A stretch of DNA of 57,215 nt from a virus, in IMG/VR virus record IMGVR_UViG_3300027791_000026, positions 1 through 57,215 of that record. One strand, written 5' to 3'. The position numbers were made by a program, and so were the translations under genes. Positions within the stretch are counted from its first letter, which is position 1. Each line of letters begins with the position of its first letter. Below the pieces are notes generated by a model that saw only the letters and a program-made list of their open reading frames with translations, was not told the DNA's origin and made no database searches. Below are positions 8,322-17,225 of this stretch, piece after piece.

Positions 8322-9056
8322 ATGGAAAATTTTAATGATATTTTAAGTCAAGTAAAAAGTCTCAAAAAAGAGATTACTTTTTATTCACCTATAAACGATA
8401 AAGAACTAAAAATTTATCCTTTAAGTCTTAAGCAACAAAAAGATATATTAGAAAATACCTTTTCAACTACTTTATCATTATTACATTTTAACAATTGTAT
8501 CTATAATATTATTAAAGAAAATTTTTCTGGAAATATAAAAGATTTAGATACTATTGATAGGGTATCAATTTCATTATCATTGAGAAATAAGATTTCAAGT
8601 TTATATAAATCAGGAGACGTTGAGGTTAACTTATCTGATATTATAGAAAAAAATAAAAATAAAGCAACATTTAAATCCAAAGAAGTTATTAGTGATGAAT
8701 TTACTTTTAAATTAAAAAACCCTAATTTAGAATTAGATAATAAAATCAATAATATAGTCTTAAGAAAATATAAAAATGAAAAAATTACTGAAGACAATGT
8801 TAATAACGTTATTAGTGATTTATACATATATGAACTAGTTAAGTTTATTGATGTGTTTGAATTTGGTGAAAATGTAATTAAAGTAGAGGAAAATATTAAT
8901 AATACAGTTAAAATTTTAAGTGAAATTGATTCGAACAATTTTAACAAGGTATTTGACTATATTAATGAACTTAGAAAAATAGAAACTTCTTTAACTAAAA
9001 TTCCTAATTCAGATGATAGTATTTCTATTACCCCGGACTTCTTTATAGTTCGTTAA
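8322..9056 (+). CDS. Baseplate hub assembly protein, gp26/gp51-like paralogue
   Basis: A 244-residue protein with an N-terminal beta segment (KEITFYSPINDKELKIYPLS, about 15-34) leading into a helical part with the motif IDRVSISLSLRNKIS (about 80-94), the same D-R/K-V-(x)-I-(x)-L-(x)-LR pattern as the preceding gene. Around 125-150 it has a beta segment FKLKNPNLELDN. This N-terminal strand-rich layout resembles T4 gp26. It lies between the tube initiator and the tape measure, which fits hub assembly. Exact orthology is not provable by eye. Confidence 0.52.
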   Translation: MENFNDILSQVKSLKKEITFYSPINDKELKIYPLSLKQQKDILENTFSTTLSLLHFNNCIYNIIKENFSGNIKDLDTIDRVSISLSLRNKISSLYKSGDVEVNLSDIIEKNKNKATFKSKEVISDEFTFKLKNPNLELDNKINNIVLRKYKNEKITEDNVNNVISDLYIYELVKFIDVFEFGENVIKVEENINNTVKILSEIDSNNFNKVFDYINELRKIETSLTKIPNSDDSISITPDFFIVR

Positions 9057-9062
9057 GGTAAT

Positions 9063-9068
9063 TAAATA
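9063..9068 (+). promoter_or_regulatory. Late promoter box of tape measure gene
   Basis: TAAATA, 6 nt (TTATTG), ATG at 9075. The spacing decides for this ATG over the TTG at 9072. Confidence 0.7.
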
Positions 9069-9074
9069 TTATTG

Positions 9075-10949
9075 ATGAACCCAGAAGTCGACCACGCAAA
9101 AATATTATCCCTACTATCAGGGGTTTCAGATAAGTTAACGGATAGGGTCCTAGCTTTAGAGGATGCTGTTAGTAATACTATTGGAATGAGTACTAATAGT
9201 ATTAAAGCTCAACCTGAAAGTATAGTACAAAAAGCTGAACCTGTTATTATAGCTGATATAGGTAAAGAAGCTAAAAAAGATTTTAGAGAAGTTTTAACGA
9301 CTCCGGAATCCAAAGAAGAAGCAGCAGGAGGCGAAGGCGATGGTGGTATAATGGCTTATGTCAAAAAACTAATAGGACCTGCATTAATTATTCTTGGTAG
9401 TTTAGGAGCTTTAGTCGGTGGTCTATTTGCTGGAGGTGGTACTGGTATGCAGGACACTCTCCAAGTTATAGGTAAAGGTGGATTAGCACTTGGGTTAAAA
9501 TTAGCAGCAAAAACAGCAGGTACATTGTTAAAACCAGTACTAGGAAAATTACCTTTAATAGGTTCATTGATTAGCTTTGGATTTGCTTATTCAGCATTTA
9601 AAAATGATGATTTTGTTGGTGGTTTATTTGACTTAGCCAGTGGTTTATCTGGGTTACTTTACTTTGTACCAGGTGGTCAAGCATTTGCATTTCCTTTACA
9701 AATGGGTATTGACACTTTAAGTGCTATGTTAAGTCTTAGTACTACCCAAGAGGAAGGTGAAACAATGGGGCAAGCCAAATCTAGAACATTAAAAGAGTTT
9801 ATGGGTAAAATATTCGAAAAAATGAAGAATATATTTCCTTTAAGAAATTTCATATCATTTGGCACTGGTATTAGTGAAGTATTGTCAGGTAATTTTTCAT
9901 CCGGTATTAGTAAAATGGTTACAGCTTTTCCAATTTTTGATGCGCTAAACTTAATTAATAATTTATTTCTTGGTGGTGATGGGTCGGTTGATGATATGGC
10001 ATCCGGTATGGGTGAAAAAATTAGCAATATAGCAGGTGGGGCTAAGGCATTTGTAGCTGCTTTAATAGAACCTATAAAAGATAAATTTCCTATGAAAAAT
10101 TTTATAGGTATATATGAAGGTGTGGGTAAAGTATTCAAAGGTAATTTTAAAGAAGGTTTAATTCAAATTGGTAAAAATGGCATGCCAGTATTAGCAGCTA
10201 TTGGAGAATTCTTTTTTGGAAGTACAGATGCTGAAACTGGAGAGAAAAAAGATGCTGGTTATAAAAAAGTTTTAGGTACTCTAGGGGGATTTTTTGGCCC
10301 TATAAAGGATAAATTGTTAATGAAAGTTTTAAATATATTACCTGAAAAAATATTAGGGGTTAGTGTTAGAAATAGAGTAGCTGATTTATTGGGAATAAAT
10401 TTAGGTGCAATTGAGGATGACCCAGAGGAAGCTGCAGCTAATGCCGAAGCTGAAAGAGCCCAGGATATGGCTAAAATTGAAAGAAATATCGCTGAGGAAC
10501 GAGCTAGGATTAAAAGAAGTGAAGCCGGTGAAAATGAATATTTTGGTAGAGAAGGGAAAGGTGTAGAAAACTCGCAGGAAAAAATCGCAGAACTAGAAGC
10601 GAAGCTAGCTAAGAGACAAGATGGGGGCCCAGTCAATCGGAATACACCATATATGGTTGGTGAAGCCGGTCCTGAATTATTTATACCTAAAAACAACGGA
10701 GATGTTGTAGATAACAAGACTGTAAATATATTAGAAAATACCTTAGATAGAAAAACTTTCGTAGATATAACTAAAATGAATATTAAGATTAGTAACCAAC
10801 AAATGGATGAACTTAAGAAAAATAATATGTTATTGCAAGCTATATTAGAAAAATCGAACGCTGGAAGCACTATTATAAAGAATCAAAGTAGCAGTGTAGT
10901 AAATAATCAAAGTAGTTCAGGTTTTAGAGATATGCAATTTAATGTTTAA
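9075..10949 (+). CDS. Tail tape measure / hub protein, gp29-like
   Basis: A 624-residue protein close in size to T4 gp29 (590), which sets tail length. Two or three hydrophobic membrane-like segments occur (about 95-125, GPALIILGSLGALVGGLF; about 155-175; about 195-220). The middle contains an imperfect repeat of about 45 residues with the core NFI-x-GxxxVxxGNFxxG (near 260 and 340). The C-terminal part is helical and charged (about 450-510), then NTPYMVGEAGPELFIP (about 520-535), a motif frequent near the end of tape measure proteins, followed by a Ser/Asn-rich tail. Position before gp48- and gp53-like genes supports the call. The TTG at 9072 was rejected as start. Confidence 0.8.
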   Translation: MNPEVDHAKILSLLSGVSDKLTDRVLALEDAVSNTIGMSTNSIKAQPESIVQKAEPVIIADIGKEAKKDFREVLTTPESKEEAAGGEGDGGIMAYVKKLIGPALIILGSLGALVGGLFAGGGTGMQDTLQVIGKGGLALGLKLAAKTAGTLLKPVLGKLPLIGSLISFGFAYSAFKNDDFVGGLFDLASGLSGLLYFVPGGQAFAFPLQMGIDTLSAMLSLSTTQEEGETMGQAKSRTLKEFMGKIFEKMKNIFPLRNFISFGTGISEVLSGNFSSGISKMVTAFPIFDALNLINNLFLGGDGSVDDMASGMGEKISNIAGGAKAFVAALIEPIKDKFPMKNFIGIYEGVGKVFKGNFKEGLIQIGKNGMPVLAAIGEFFFGSTDAETGEKKDAGYKKVLGTLGGFFGPIKDKLLMKVLNILPEKILGVSVRNRVADLLGINLGAIEDDPEEAAANAEAERAQDMAKIERNIAEERARIKRSEAGENEYFGREGKGVENSQEKIAELEAKLAKRQDGGPVNRNTPYMVGEAGPELFIPKNNGDVVDNKTVNILENTLDRKTFVDITKMNIKISNQQMDELKKNNMLLQAILEKSNAGSTIIKNQSSSVVNNQSSSGFRDMQFNV

Positions 10950-10952
10950 TAC

Positions 10953-10958
10953 TAAATA
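10953..10958 (+). promoter_or_regulatory. Late promoter box
   Basis: TAAATA, 6 nt (TTATAA), ATG at 10965. Confidence 0.7.
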
Positions 10959-10964
10959 TTATAA

Positions 10965-12188
10965 ATGGCAATTGATTTATGGAGTTTAAAATTTGGTAAA
11001 GATAATACTATACCAGTTCTTATAAGAGCTGGAACTAATACCAACTCTGCTAATTTAAATTTACAAAATAATGAAGTTTATAGTAAATTAAATGGTGGTG
11101 ATACTCCATATATTCCTATTGATGTTAGGGAAGATTTTCAATGGACGAAGAGCCCTAAAAGCTCAAGACTAGATGTACCTTCTTTATCTCTTAAAGAAAA
11201 ACGTATTATTAAAAATAGTACAGTCACTAATCTAGCTTATTCAGTAAATGCAACAGCTGATTTAGCTAAAACTTTATCAGATAAGATATCTCAAGGGGAT
11301 TTTATATTTTTTAATGAAGATGCTATTAAAGAAGGTTCAATATTAGAGAGTACAACGAATCTGGTAAAGGGTGGTGCATCTACTATTTCTGATACTTTAG
11401 AGGCTACTCAATCCTTAATAAATGAAAAACTCTTAGGTACACAAACATTCAAAAGTAGTGTTTTACAACCATACAATGGATTGTATAGTATTGAAAGTAC
11501 AGGGTTTCAGTATATATTACCCTTTCTAAACGATGAATATAGGGAAATGACTACTTCAATGGGTGAGGATCAAGATAATCTATTTAGTGGTATGCAAAGA
11601 GCTGCTATTGACGCAGCTTCAGAAGTAGCAGGAGCTGTATTTGGTTTAAGACCTGGTGTTTATATAGAAGAATCAAGACAGTTTCAAATGTCTCAGGATG
11701 GAAGATCAATAAACGTTAAAATACCATTATTGAATACCGGCACTTATGAGGATATATTGCAAAACTGGCAGCTTATATTTGGTTTAACTTATCAGAATAG
11801 ACCTGGTAGAATTACTAAAAATTTAGTTGATATACCCGTTATATACGAGGCAATAGTTGAAGATATACTTTTTATGCCTTATGCGTATATATCCAATCTA
11901 TCAGTTAATTTTTTAGGTAATAGGCGTACGATGGAAATAACAGTACCAGTCGAAGGTACCGATGATTCAAATAATTTAACATTAAACGCGACCATACCAG
12001 ATGCTTATGAATTAAATTTAACGTTGAAGGGGTTAAATGAAGAAACGAGAAACTTTATATATGAGAGTATAAACCCAGGAGTAGTGAGATCATCTGAAAC
12101 AACCGGTGGTGCTTCAACCATAGAAGAACCCTCTATACCAAATACAACAAATACCAAAGCAGGTCCAACAATGAGAGGTGGAAATTAA
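10965..12188 (+). CDS. Baseplate tail tube cap, gp48-like
   Basis: A 407-residue protein (T4 gp48 is 364). The N-terminal third is Ser/Thr/Asn-rich; the C-terminal domain has the tube-like signature: PGVYIEESRQFQMSQDGRS (about 225-243), INVKIPLLNTG, then IPVIYEAIVEDILFMPYAYI (about 288-307) and SNLSVNFLGNRRTMEITVPV. This matches the conserved part of T4-like gp48 proteins, which cap the hub and start tube polymerisation together with gp54. It is the first gene of a late operon with gp53- and hub-like genes. Confidence 0.8.
   Translation: MAIDLWSLKFGKDNTIPVLIRAGTNTNSANLNLQNNEVYSKLNGGDTPYIPIDVREDFQWTKSPKSSRLDVPSLSLKEKRIIKNSTVTNLAYSVNATADLAKTLSDKISQGDFIFFNEDAIKEGSILESTTNLVKGGASTISDTLEATQSLINEKLLGTQTFKSSVLQPYNGLYSIESTGFQYILPFLNDEYREMTTSMGEDQDNLFSGMQRAAIDAASEVAGAVFGLRPGVYIEESRQFQMSQDGRSINVKIPLLNTGTYEDILQNWQLIFGLTYQNRPGRITKNLVDIPVIYEAIVEDILFMPYAYISNLSVNFLGNRRTMEITVPVEGTDDSNNLTLNATIPDAYELNLTLKGLNEETRNFIYESINPGVVRSSETTGGASTIEEPSIPNTTNTKAGPTMRGGN
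12176..12181 (+). promoter_or_regulatory. Shine-Dalgarno site for gp53-like gene
   Basis: AGGTGG within GAGAGGTGG ends 9 nt before the ATG at 12191. It is one of the few clear ribosome binding sites here, and it lies inside an operon. Confidence 0.6.
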
Positions 12189-12190
12189 TT

Positions 12191-12574
12191 ATGGAAGGAA
12201 AATTTCAAAATAACATTACCGAGTTACCTGAACTCGAAACTTATAGATATGAAAATATATTTAAAGTTTATGAAACTAAAGATTTAGGTATATCAGGGGA
12301 TAAAAACTTTTTAATGTATAATATAGTTAAAAAGATACATATACCTGATAATCTAGATAATTCGTTTTTCGATTTTTTCACGTTGAATAAAAACTTACCT
12401 TTAACTACGATATCATATCAGATTTATAGTACAACCTATCTTTGGTGGCTTATTATGCTAGTAAACAAAATAATAAACCCGTATAAAAACTTACCTGTAG
12501 GTCAAAAAATTAGATATATTAAGCCTGAATATGTAAAGATAGTTTTAGATGCAATCACTAAACAGCTACAATGA
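12191..12574 (+). CDS. Baseplate wedge subunit, gp53-like
   Basis: A 127-residue protein. The segments FFDFFTLNKNLPLTTISYQI (about 57-76), YLWWLIMLVNKIINP (about 83-97) and LPVGQKIRYIKPEYV (about 101-115) are the core of the gp53 wedge family, including the WW pair and the final LysM-like G-x-x-I-R/K-x-I-x-P stretch that anchors gp53 to its neighbours. T4 gp53 is 196 residues, so this is a short version. It overlaps the next gene by ATGA. Confidence 0.85.
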   Translation: MEGKFQNNITELPELETYRYENIFKVYETKDLGISGDKNFLMYNIVKKIHIPDNLDNSFFDFFTLNKNLPLTTISYQIYSTTYLWWLIMLVNKIINPYKNLPVGQKIRYIKPEYVKIVLDAITKQLQ

Positions 12575-14139
12575 GATACAAATTTTTAGAAGGATTTATT
12601 TATGATGATAAGAAAAAGTTTTTATATGTTGTAGATCAACAAAACTATATTTTTAAAACTTTATTATTTAACCCTGATAGTAACGTATCAGTTTTATCAA
12701 AATCATCTATAAGAAATATTACTATTAAGGATAGCATAATGGACCCATTTTTAAAAGGGTCATTAACTATTTTAAATAATGGTGAATCGTTAGAACGTTT
12801 AGCTACCCCGAAAAACGTTAAAGAGTTTGATGCAAACTCAGATCTTTTAAAAGGTTATACATATAGAGGTGATGGTAGAGATTTATTTTATCTAGAAATT
12901 GTACCAGTAGAAAATGTTGATGAAAGTTTTGGTAAATTAGGCAATAAATTTAACGATACATTTTCATTTAAAAATGTTTTTGCATTAGTTAATGATGAAC
13001 AATTATTTGACGGTACCGATGAATTGAAAAGATTTGATTTTATAGATTTTGATGAAAAATTGTTAAAAGAAAAAAATATATTTTTCTCTACTACAAAATT
13101 ATTAAAAACTGACACCCCAATAGAGTTACTATCTAATAAAGATAGAGAGGTACCTACCGGCGAATGTTTAAAATTAATTTTAAAAGACGGATTGTTTCAA
13201 AATGATATTAATGAAATAATAAAAACAGAAAAAGGTGAAACCCCTGATTTCGACACAGGGGCCAGTAAAATATTCTACACATCACCATCTAGCAGTACTG
13301 CATATAAAGATTTAATGTATATTTACGATAAACATACCACCGATAAAACAGGTCAAGATTTTTCATTTTTGAAAAAGAGATACTATAATGGTCAGTATGA
13401 ACTAATAAGTGTAAAGGAAAAATTTGATAAAGCTTTTAATAAAAACGATGATACAGCCGGAAAATTGAATATGGAAAAACTTGTCATAACAGGTGGTGCT
13501 GGTACGGGTGAAAATGTAGTTCAAAGTAGTAAAAAATCTCCATCTACTATTGCATATTTTGGTGAAAAAGGGAATGTTATAGATTATAAATTTTTTAATG
13601 TTAATGCAAACATTAGTAGTAAAAAAAATAATACAAAAATTGTTCATTCATACAGCCCGGGTGATAAAGCATTTAATTTAGAGCAAAAAGATAGTAATAT
13701 AGTTTCCGCTAAAAATACTTTCGATGAAAATTATGTAAGTAATATGAAAGGTTTTAATAATTCACCTTCACCAAGTTTAGTATTAAATTCATCTAAAACT
13801 ACAAATCTATCATATGAAAACGTTTTTTCTTTATATAGTGGAGATGAATTTATTAGAAAATCAAGCGGTATAAATAAACTCTTAAAAAACCTATTATTAA
13901 CTAATATTGGAGTAGAGCTTACATTGAAAGGTCAAATGTTTAGAAAAGCTGGTAATTTTTTTACTTTAGATAGAAGTGAAAATTATGTAGAAAATAATTT
14001 TGATGATAAACTATTAGGTATATATTTTATAGTAGAAGTTACCCACACTTTTAATAGTGATAATACATATAGTAATAAAATATTTGCAGTTAAAACATAT
14101 AACTTTAAAGATTTAAAATATAAGGAAAATATATTATGA
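12571..14139 (+). CDS. Baseplate central hub protein, gp27-like
   Basis: A 522-residue protein. Residues about 45-67 (SSIRNITIKDSIMDPFLKGSLTI) and the C-terminal strand set (VELTLKGQMFRKAGNFFTL at about 444-462, then LLGIYFIVEVTHTFN, YSNKIFAVKTY) are the barrel elements shared by phage hub proteins: a loop with D-x-x-x-P-x-x-x-G, a G-x-x-F-R/K-x-G-x-x-x-x-L strand and a GxY-x-V-x-x-x-x-H-x-F strand. T4 gp27 is 391 residues; the extra length is in the low-complexity middle (about 200-400). No lysozyme motif is seen, so the spike enzyme must be elsewhere. It overlaps both neighbours by ATGA. Confidence 0.72.
   Translation: MRYKFLEGFIYDDKKKFLYVVDQQNYIFKTLLFNPDSNVSVLSKSSIRNITIKDSIMDPFLKGSLTILNNGESLERLATPKNVKEFDANSDLLKGYTYRGDGRDLFYLEIVPVENVDESFGKLGNKFNDTFSFKNVFALVNDEQLFDGTDELKRFDFIDFDEKLLKEKNIFFSTTKLLKTDTPIELLSNKDREVPTGECLKLILKDGLFQNDINEIIKTEKGETPDFDTGASKIFYTSPSSSTAYKDLMYIYDKHTTDKTGQDFSFLKKRYYNGQYELISVKEKFDKAFNKNDDTAGKLNMEKLVITGGAGTGENVVQSSKKSPSTIAYFGEKGNVIDYKFFNVNANISSKKNNTKIVHSYSPGDKAFNLEQKDSNIVSAKNTFDENYVSNMKGFNNSPSPSLVLNSSKTTNLSYENVFSLYSGDEFIRKSSGINKLLKNLLLTNIGVELTLKGQMFRKAGNFFTLDRSENYVENNFDDKLLGIYFIVEVTHTFNSDNTYSNKIFAVKTYNFKDLKYKENIL
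14122..14126 (+). promoter_or_regulatory. Shine-Dalgarno site (AAGGA)
   Basis: AAGGA, 9 nt before the ATG at 14136, inside the upstream coding sequence. It serves an operon-internal start that has no late box. Confidence 0.55.
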
Positions 14140-14996
14140 GTTACGAATTATCATTATTACCAAGTTATCTGGATACAGTTATTTTACAAAAAACTGATTA
14201 TTATAAAAATAATACTAATTTATTAGAATTATTTGATGATTTTATTGATATGCTAAAACTCAATATAGATTACGAAAAAGGCAAATCATCAGGGGATTTT
14301 ATCAAAGATATATCTAGTATATACGAAAAATTAAACAATAATAAATTTATTTTAGATGGTTATGAAATAGATATTCAAAATAAAAATTATTATATCGAAA
14401 AATATCAATCATTAGCATCTAATTTTAAAATAGTTATAGAAAAAATATTAGGTGATAAAAATACATTTTTTAAAGATCTATCTGATGATGTCGGAACTTT
14501 GTTAGATGTAAATACAATATTTGATGATTCTATATGCCCGTTTTTTGATATATTTTATAACGAATCAAAAAATATTCCTTTGAATATACCTAATACAGTT
14601 TTCAATAAAGTATCTTTACAAAATAAAAAACTTCAAAAAAACTTTTCTTTAATGAATGATGCAATATTAAAGAATAATTTAAAAGATATAGCAAATTATA
14701 CTGAAACTTCGATTTCTAAAACTTCACATAGTAGTAACTTGGTAACTGACTATGATTACTATGAAAGATTATTATCCTTTTCAGAGGAAATTCGACAATC
14801 AATTTTTATTGAGTTAACTGCTGATTTAGGAGAGTATATATACTTTTTAAAGAATTTAAATGTAAGAAATCAACATAATAATAAAGCAGTATTACTACAG
14901 TTTGAAAATACTATAGAAGATGTAGAAGAAAATTTAGATATATTAAAAAATCAAATAGTAAGCAAAGCTTATAAAGATAATAATATTTTAAATTAA
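14136..14996 (+). CDS. Uncharacterised late protein of the baseplate operon
   Basis: A 286-residue acidic, helix-rich protein that I do not recognise. It has long amphipathic stretches (LLELFDDFIDMLKLNIDYEK about 29-48; SDDVGTLLDVNTIFDDSICP; EEIRQSIFIELTADLGEYIY about 220-239) and no membrane segment or catalytic motif. It is translationally coupled (ATGA) to the gp27-like hub gene, so a hub-assembly or hub-peripheral role (T4 gp28 occupies a similar niche) is plausible but unproven. Its stop codon interlocks with that of the leftward gene at 14993. Confidence 0.55.
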   Translation: MSYELSLLPSYLDTVILQKTDYYKNNTNLLELFDDFIDMLKLNIDYEKGKSSGDFIKDISSIYEKLNNNKFILDGYEIDIQNKNYYIEKYQSLASNFKIVIEKILGDKNTFFKDLSDDVGTLLDVNTIFDDSICPFFDIFYNESKNIPLNIPNTVFNKVSLQNKKLQKNFSLMNDAILKNNLKDIANYTETSISKTSHSSNLVTDYDYYERLLSFSEEIRQSIFIELTADLGEYIYFLKNLNVRNQHNNKAVLLQFENTIEDVEENLDILKNQIVSKAYKDNNILN

Positions 14997-15442
14997 GTAT
15001 CTATTTCTATAATTTTAGCATCATCTATAAGTTGCTTTAGTAATTCTTCCCTATTGATAGTTAAACCTAAACGTTGATCGTTTTCTTGAGCTAATTCTTT
15101 TTTACTATCAATATCCATTTGTTTAATCTCTTTTCTACTATCGTTAGTTTTATTAGATATTAAAATTTTATTTAAACTTTCAATTGCTGAAGCAGATGCA
15201 CCTACCAACTTACTTAAAGCTTCAACATCTCTAGAATCTGGAGCTGATGTAATAAACTGTTTTACCTCTTCAACATAATCTACACTATCTTTAATTAGCT
15301 TACCTGAGTATTTTAATAAAAAATCTTCTAACTTATCTTTGTCTAAGTTAAATTCATTTTTTTCAACTTCTTTAGCAGCTAAATTTGCACCCTTTAATTG
15401 AGCAAGTAAATCATCTACAACTATATCAACGTCGTCATCCAT
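14993..15442 (-). CDS. Small terminase-like protein, gp16-like
   Basis: A 149-residue acidic, fully helical protein. The core DYVEEVKQFITSAPDSRDVE followed by ALSKLVGASASAIESLNKIL (about 55-94) matches the T4-like gp16 pattern: a helix, a short D/S-P/S-R turn, an (E/V)-(x)-(L)-(x)-L-(x)-G helix and an N/K-x-x-L helix. A basic coiled-coil segment (RKEIKQMDIDSKKELA) follows. Small terminases recognise DNA and stimulate the large subunit. Here it is 12.6 kb from the large terminase and on the other strand, whereas in T4 the two are adjacent. Similarity is by pattern only; another helical assembly protein is possible. Confidence 0.55.
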   Translation of the reverse strand: MDDDVDIVVDDLLAQLKGANLAAKEVEKNEFNLDKDKLEDFLLKYSGKLIKDSVDYVEEVKQFITSAPDSRDVEALSKLVGASASAIESLNKILISNKTNDSRKEIKQMDIDSKKELAQENDQRLGLTINREELLKQLIDDAKIIEIDT

Positions 15443-15449
15443 ATAAAAA

Positions 15450-15455
15450 TATTTA
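15450..15455 (-). promoter_or_regulatory. Late promoter box of gp16-like gene
   Basis: TAAATA on the minus strand, 7 nt before the ATG at 15442. This is the widest spacing among the clear cases. Confidence 0.6.
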
Positions 15456-15464
15456 TCAATAAAG

Positions 15465-15492
15465 TTGAATAATTAAACTAATATATTATAAT
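15465..15492 (+). promoter_or_regulatory. Sigma70-type promoter of dUTPase operon
   Basis: TTGAAT (15465-15470), 16-bp spacer, TATAAT (15487-15492), then 6 nt to the ATG at 15499. Transcription should begin at or next to the start codon. Confidence 0.65.
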
Positions 15493-15498
15493 AGGTAT

Positions 15499-15960
15499 AT
15501 GGATAAAGTTAATATAACATTTGTAAAGACGCATGACGATGCTGTTCTACCTACTAAAGCTCACGACGGTGATAATTGTTTTGATCTTTATGCGGTGGAA
15601 GATACGGTTATACCTTGTAGTAGTTCCTGGATGGGTGATGTTACTGTAGGTAATGCTATAGTACCTGTTGGTATTACTGTTGCTGATATTACTAAAGGGT
15701 TTGGATTTGTACTACGACCTAAATCAGGTCTCGGGTTTAAAGCTGGTCTTCAACCTCATCTAGGGGAAATTGATAATGGTTATCGAGGCGACTGCGCTGT
15801 TAAAATGTATAACTTTAATTGTAAGTATTATACTGTGAAAAAAGGTGATAAGGTAGCTCAAATTAAAGTTGAAAAGATATATGATACTAAAGTTGGATGG
15901 GCTGGAATGGTTAAAAAAGCTAAACGTGGTAATAAGGGTTTCGGTTCGTCGGGTAAATAA
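15499..15960 (+). CDS. dut: dUTP diphosphatase (dUTPase)
   Basis: Hydrolyses dUTP to dUMP and PPi, keeping uracil out of phage DNA and feeding dTMP synthesis. All five trimeric-dUTPase motifs are seen: I DNCFDLYA (25-32), II RPKSGLGFK (73-81), III GEIDNGYRGDC (89-99, with the uridine-binding Tyr95 and catalytic Asp92), IV GDKVAQ (116-121) and V RGNKGFGSSG (143-152). The 153-residue length is normal. Motif II has an extra Gly-Phe where PRSGLA is common. It heads an early-type operon with two small genes and the clamp loader. Confidence 0.95.
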   Translation: MDKVNITFVKTHDDAVLPTKAHDGDNCFDLYAVEDTVIPCSSSWMGDVTVGNAIVPVGITVADITKGFGFVLRPKSGLGFKAGLQPHLGEIDNGYRGDCAVKMYNFNCKYYTVKKGDKVAQIKVEKIYDTKVGWAGMVKKAKRGNKGFGSSGK

Positions 15961-15962
15961 TT

Positions 15963-16157
15963 ATGGGATATAAAGGATGTAAAGAGCGTGAAGGAGTAGA
16001 TCATGCAAAATATAGAGATAATTATGACTCTATTTTTGGTAATAAAACTAATAGGAACTCAGATATAATTAGTAGTAAGGATAGTTCTAAAAAAATTATT
16101 AGAAAAGGTAAATGTTCGACGAACGGAACAACTAGTCGATATTATACAGATATTTAA
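15963..16157 (+). CDS. Small hydrophilic protein, unknown
   Basis: A 64-residue, Lys/Asn/Ser-rich protein beginning 3 nt after the dUTPase stop codon. It has no hydrophobic core and may be largely disordered. KGCKEREGVDHAKYRDNYD near the N-terminus is its most structured-looking part. I do not recognise the family. Conserved operon spacing and a codon usage like its neighbours support a real gene. Confidence 0.5.
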   Translation: MGYKGCKEREGVDHAKYRDNYDSIFGNKTNRNSDIISSKDSSKKIIRKGKCSTNGTTSRYYTDI

Positions 16158-16159
16158 TT

Positions 16160-16267
16160 ATGGGAAAAGTAACAAGACAAAAGATAACCGAAAGAAAAGT
16201 CGGTAATGCGAAGGTAAGAAAGACAGTAACAGTAACAGTTACGAAGCCATCAAAAAGAAAAAAATAA
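16160..16267 (+). CDS. Very small basic protein (35 aa)
   Basis: It starts with ATG 3 nt after the previous stop codon and ends in TAATG, sharing one base with the clamp-loader start. The product is strongly basic (about 15 Lys/Arg in 35) with a beta-prone alternating TVTVTVT run (22-28) and a KRKK end. It could bind nucleic acid, but no family is recognised. The tight coupling on both sides is the main support. Confidence 0.5.
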   Translation: MGKVTRQKITERKVGNAKVRKTVTVTVTKPSKRKK

Positions 16268-17181
16268 TGTTTAATAACTTATACGTAGAAAAGTATAGAC
16301 CTAAAACGTTATCAGATTTGGTATTATCTGATAGTAATAGAAAGTATTTTGAATCTATTACTGAAGAAATACCAAATCTGCTTTTCGTCGGTACACCTGG
16401 ATTAGGTAAGACCACATTAGCTAGAATATTAGTAAATGATATATTAGGGTGTCAATACCTGTATATTAATGCCTCAGATGAAAATGGTATAGATACTATA
16501 CGCTCCAAGGTAGTTGGCTTTAGTCAGACTAAGTCTCTCGATGGGAAACATAAAGTAGTCATCTTAGATGAGGCTGATGGTATTACCCTTGACGGTCAAC
16601 GCGCACTACGTAATACAATGGAGGAATATAGTGGTATGACTCGTTTTATACTAACAGCAAATTATAAGCATAAAATTATACCTGCCATTCAAAGTAGAAC
16701 TCAATTTTTCGATCTAATGCCGCCGTTTGATGACGTTGTTAAAAGGGTTGTCGATATTGTCAAGCAGGAGGGTATTAAGATCGAAACTGATCAGAAACCT
16801 AATTTTGTTAATGTAATTAAGCAAAGTTATCCGGATATTCGGAAGGTATTGAATAGTATTCAAAAAGCTACTATTAGTAATATATTTACAATTGATCATA
16901 GCGTAGATAGTAAAGATATAGTTATTGTTATACATAAGCATATTGTATCTAAAGATTCTTTAAAGCTTAGAAAGTATCTAATTGAAAATGAAAACGAGTT
17001 TCAAGGTGATTATCATAACTTAATGAAGCAGTACTTAAACCACGTATACACTTCTAGTTTAGATGACAATAAAAAACGTCAATATATAGTTACTATCTCA
17101 GAGAGTATGGTAAATGACGTCTGGGTGCTAGATAAAGAGATTAATGCTTTTGCGTGCTGGGTTAAATTAGAAAGAATTTAG
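16267..17181 (+). CDS. Sliding-clamp loader large subunit, gp44-like AAA+ ATPase
   Basis: Loads the ring-shaped sliding clamp (gp45 in T4) on primer-template DNA for the replisome; in T4 the loaded clamp also activates late transcription. Visible motifs: VEKYRP N-terminus (7-12), Walker A GTPGLGKTT (42-50), Walker B VVILDEAD (97-104), sensor 1 ILTAN (128-132) and the arginine finger SRT (143-145). The 304-residue length compares with 319 for T4 gp44. The small loader subunit and the clamp are not in the window. The start is coupled to the 35-residue gene. Confidence 0.95.
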   Translation: MFNNLYVEKYRPKTLSDLVLSDSNRKYFESITEEIPNLLFVGTPGLGKTTLARILVNDILGCQYLYINASDENGIDTIRSKVVGFSQTKSLDGKHKVVILDEADGITLDGQRALRNTMEEYSGMTRFILTANYKHKIIPAIQSRTQFFDLMPPFDDVVKRVVDIVKQEGIKIETDQKPNFVNVIKQSYPDIRKVLNSIQKATISNIFTIDHSVDSKDIVIVIHKHIVSKDSLKLRKYLIENENEFQGDYHNLMKQYLNHVYTSSLDDNKKRQYIVTISESMVNDVWVLDKEINAFACWVKLERI

Positions 17182-17214
17182 ATCAAAAGATATCTTCAAA
17201 ACAGGATTAAGAGA

Positions 17215-17220
17215 TAAATA
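17215..17220 (+). promoter_or_regulatory. Late promoter box of GIY-YIG gene
   Basis: TAAATA, 5 nt (CTTAT), ATG at 17226. Confidence 0.66.
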
Positions 17221-17225
17221 CTTAT

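Noticed and set aside
9072-9074. TTG start for the tape measure gene
   Set aside because: The ATG at 9075 has the standard 6-nt spacing from TAAATA; the TTG would be only 3 nt from the box.
9677-10870. Two leftward frames (153 and 203 codons) inside the tape measure gene
   Set aside because: Antisense shadows of Gly/Ala/Lys-rich coding sequence; no promoter box and no recognisable domain.
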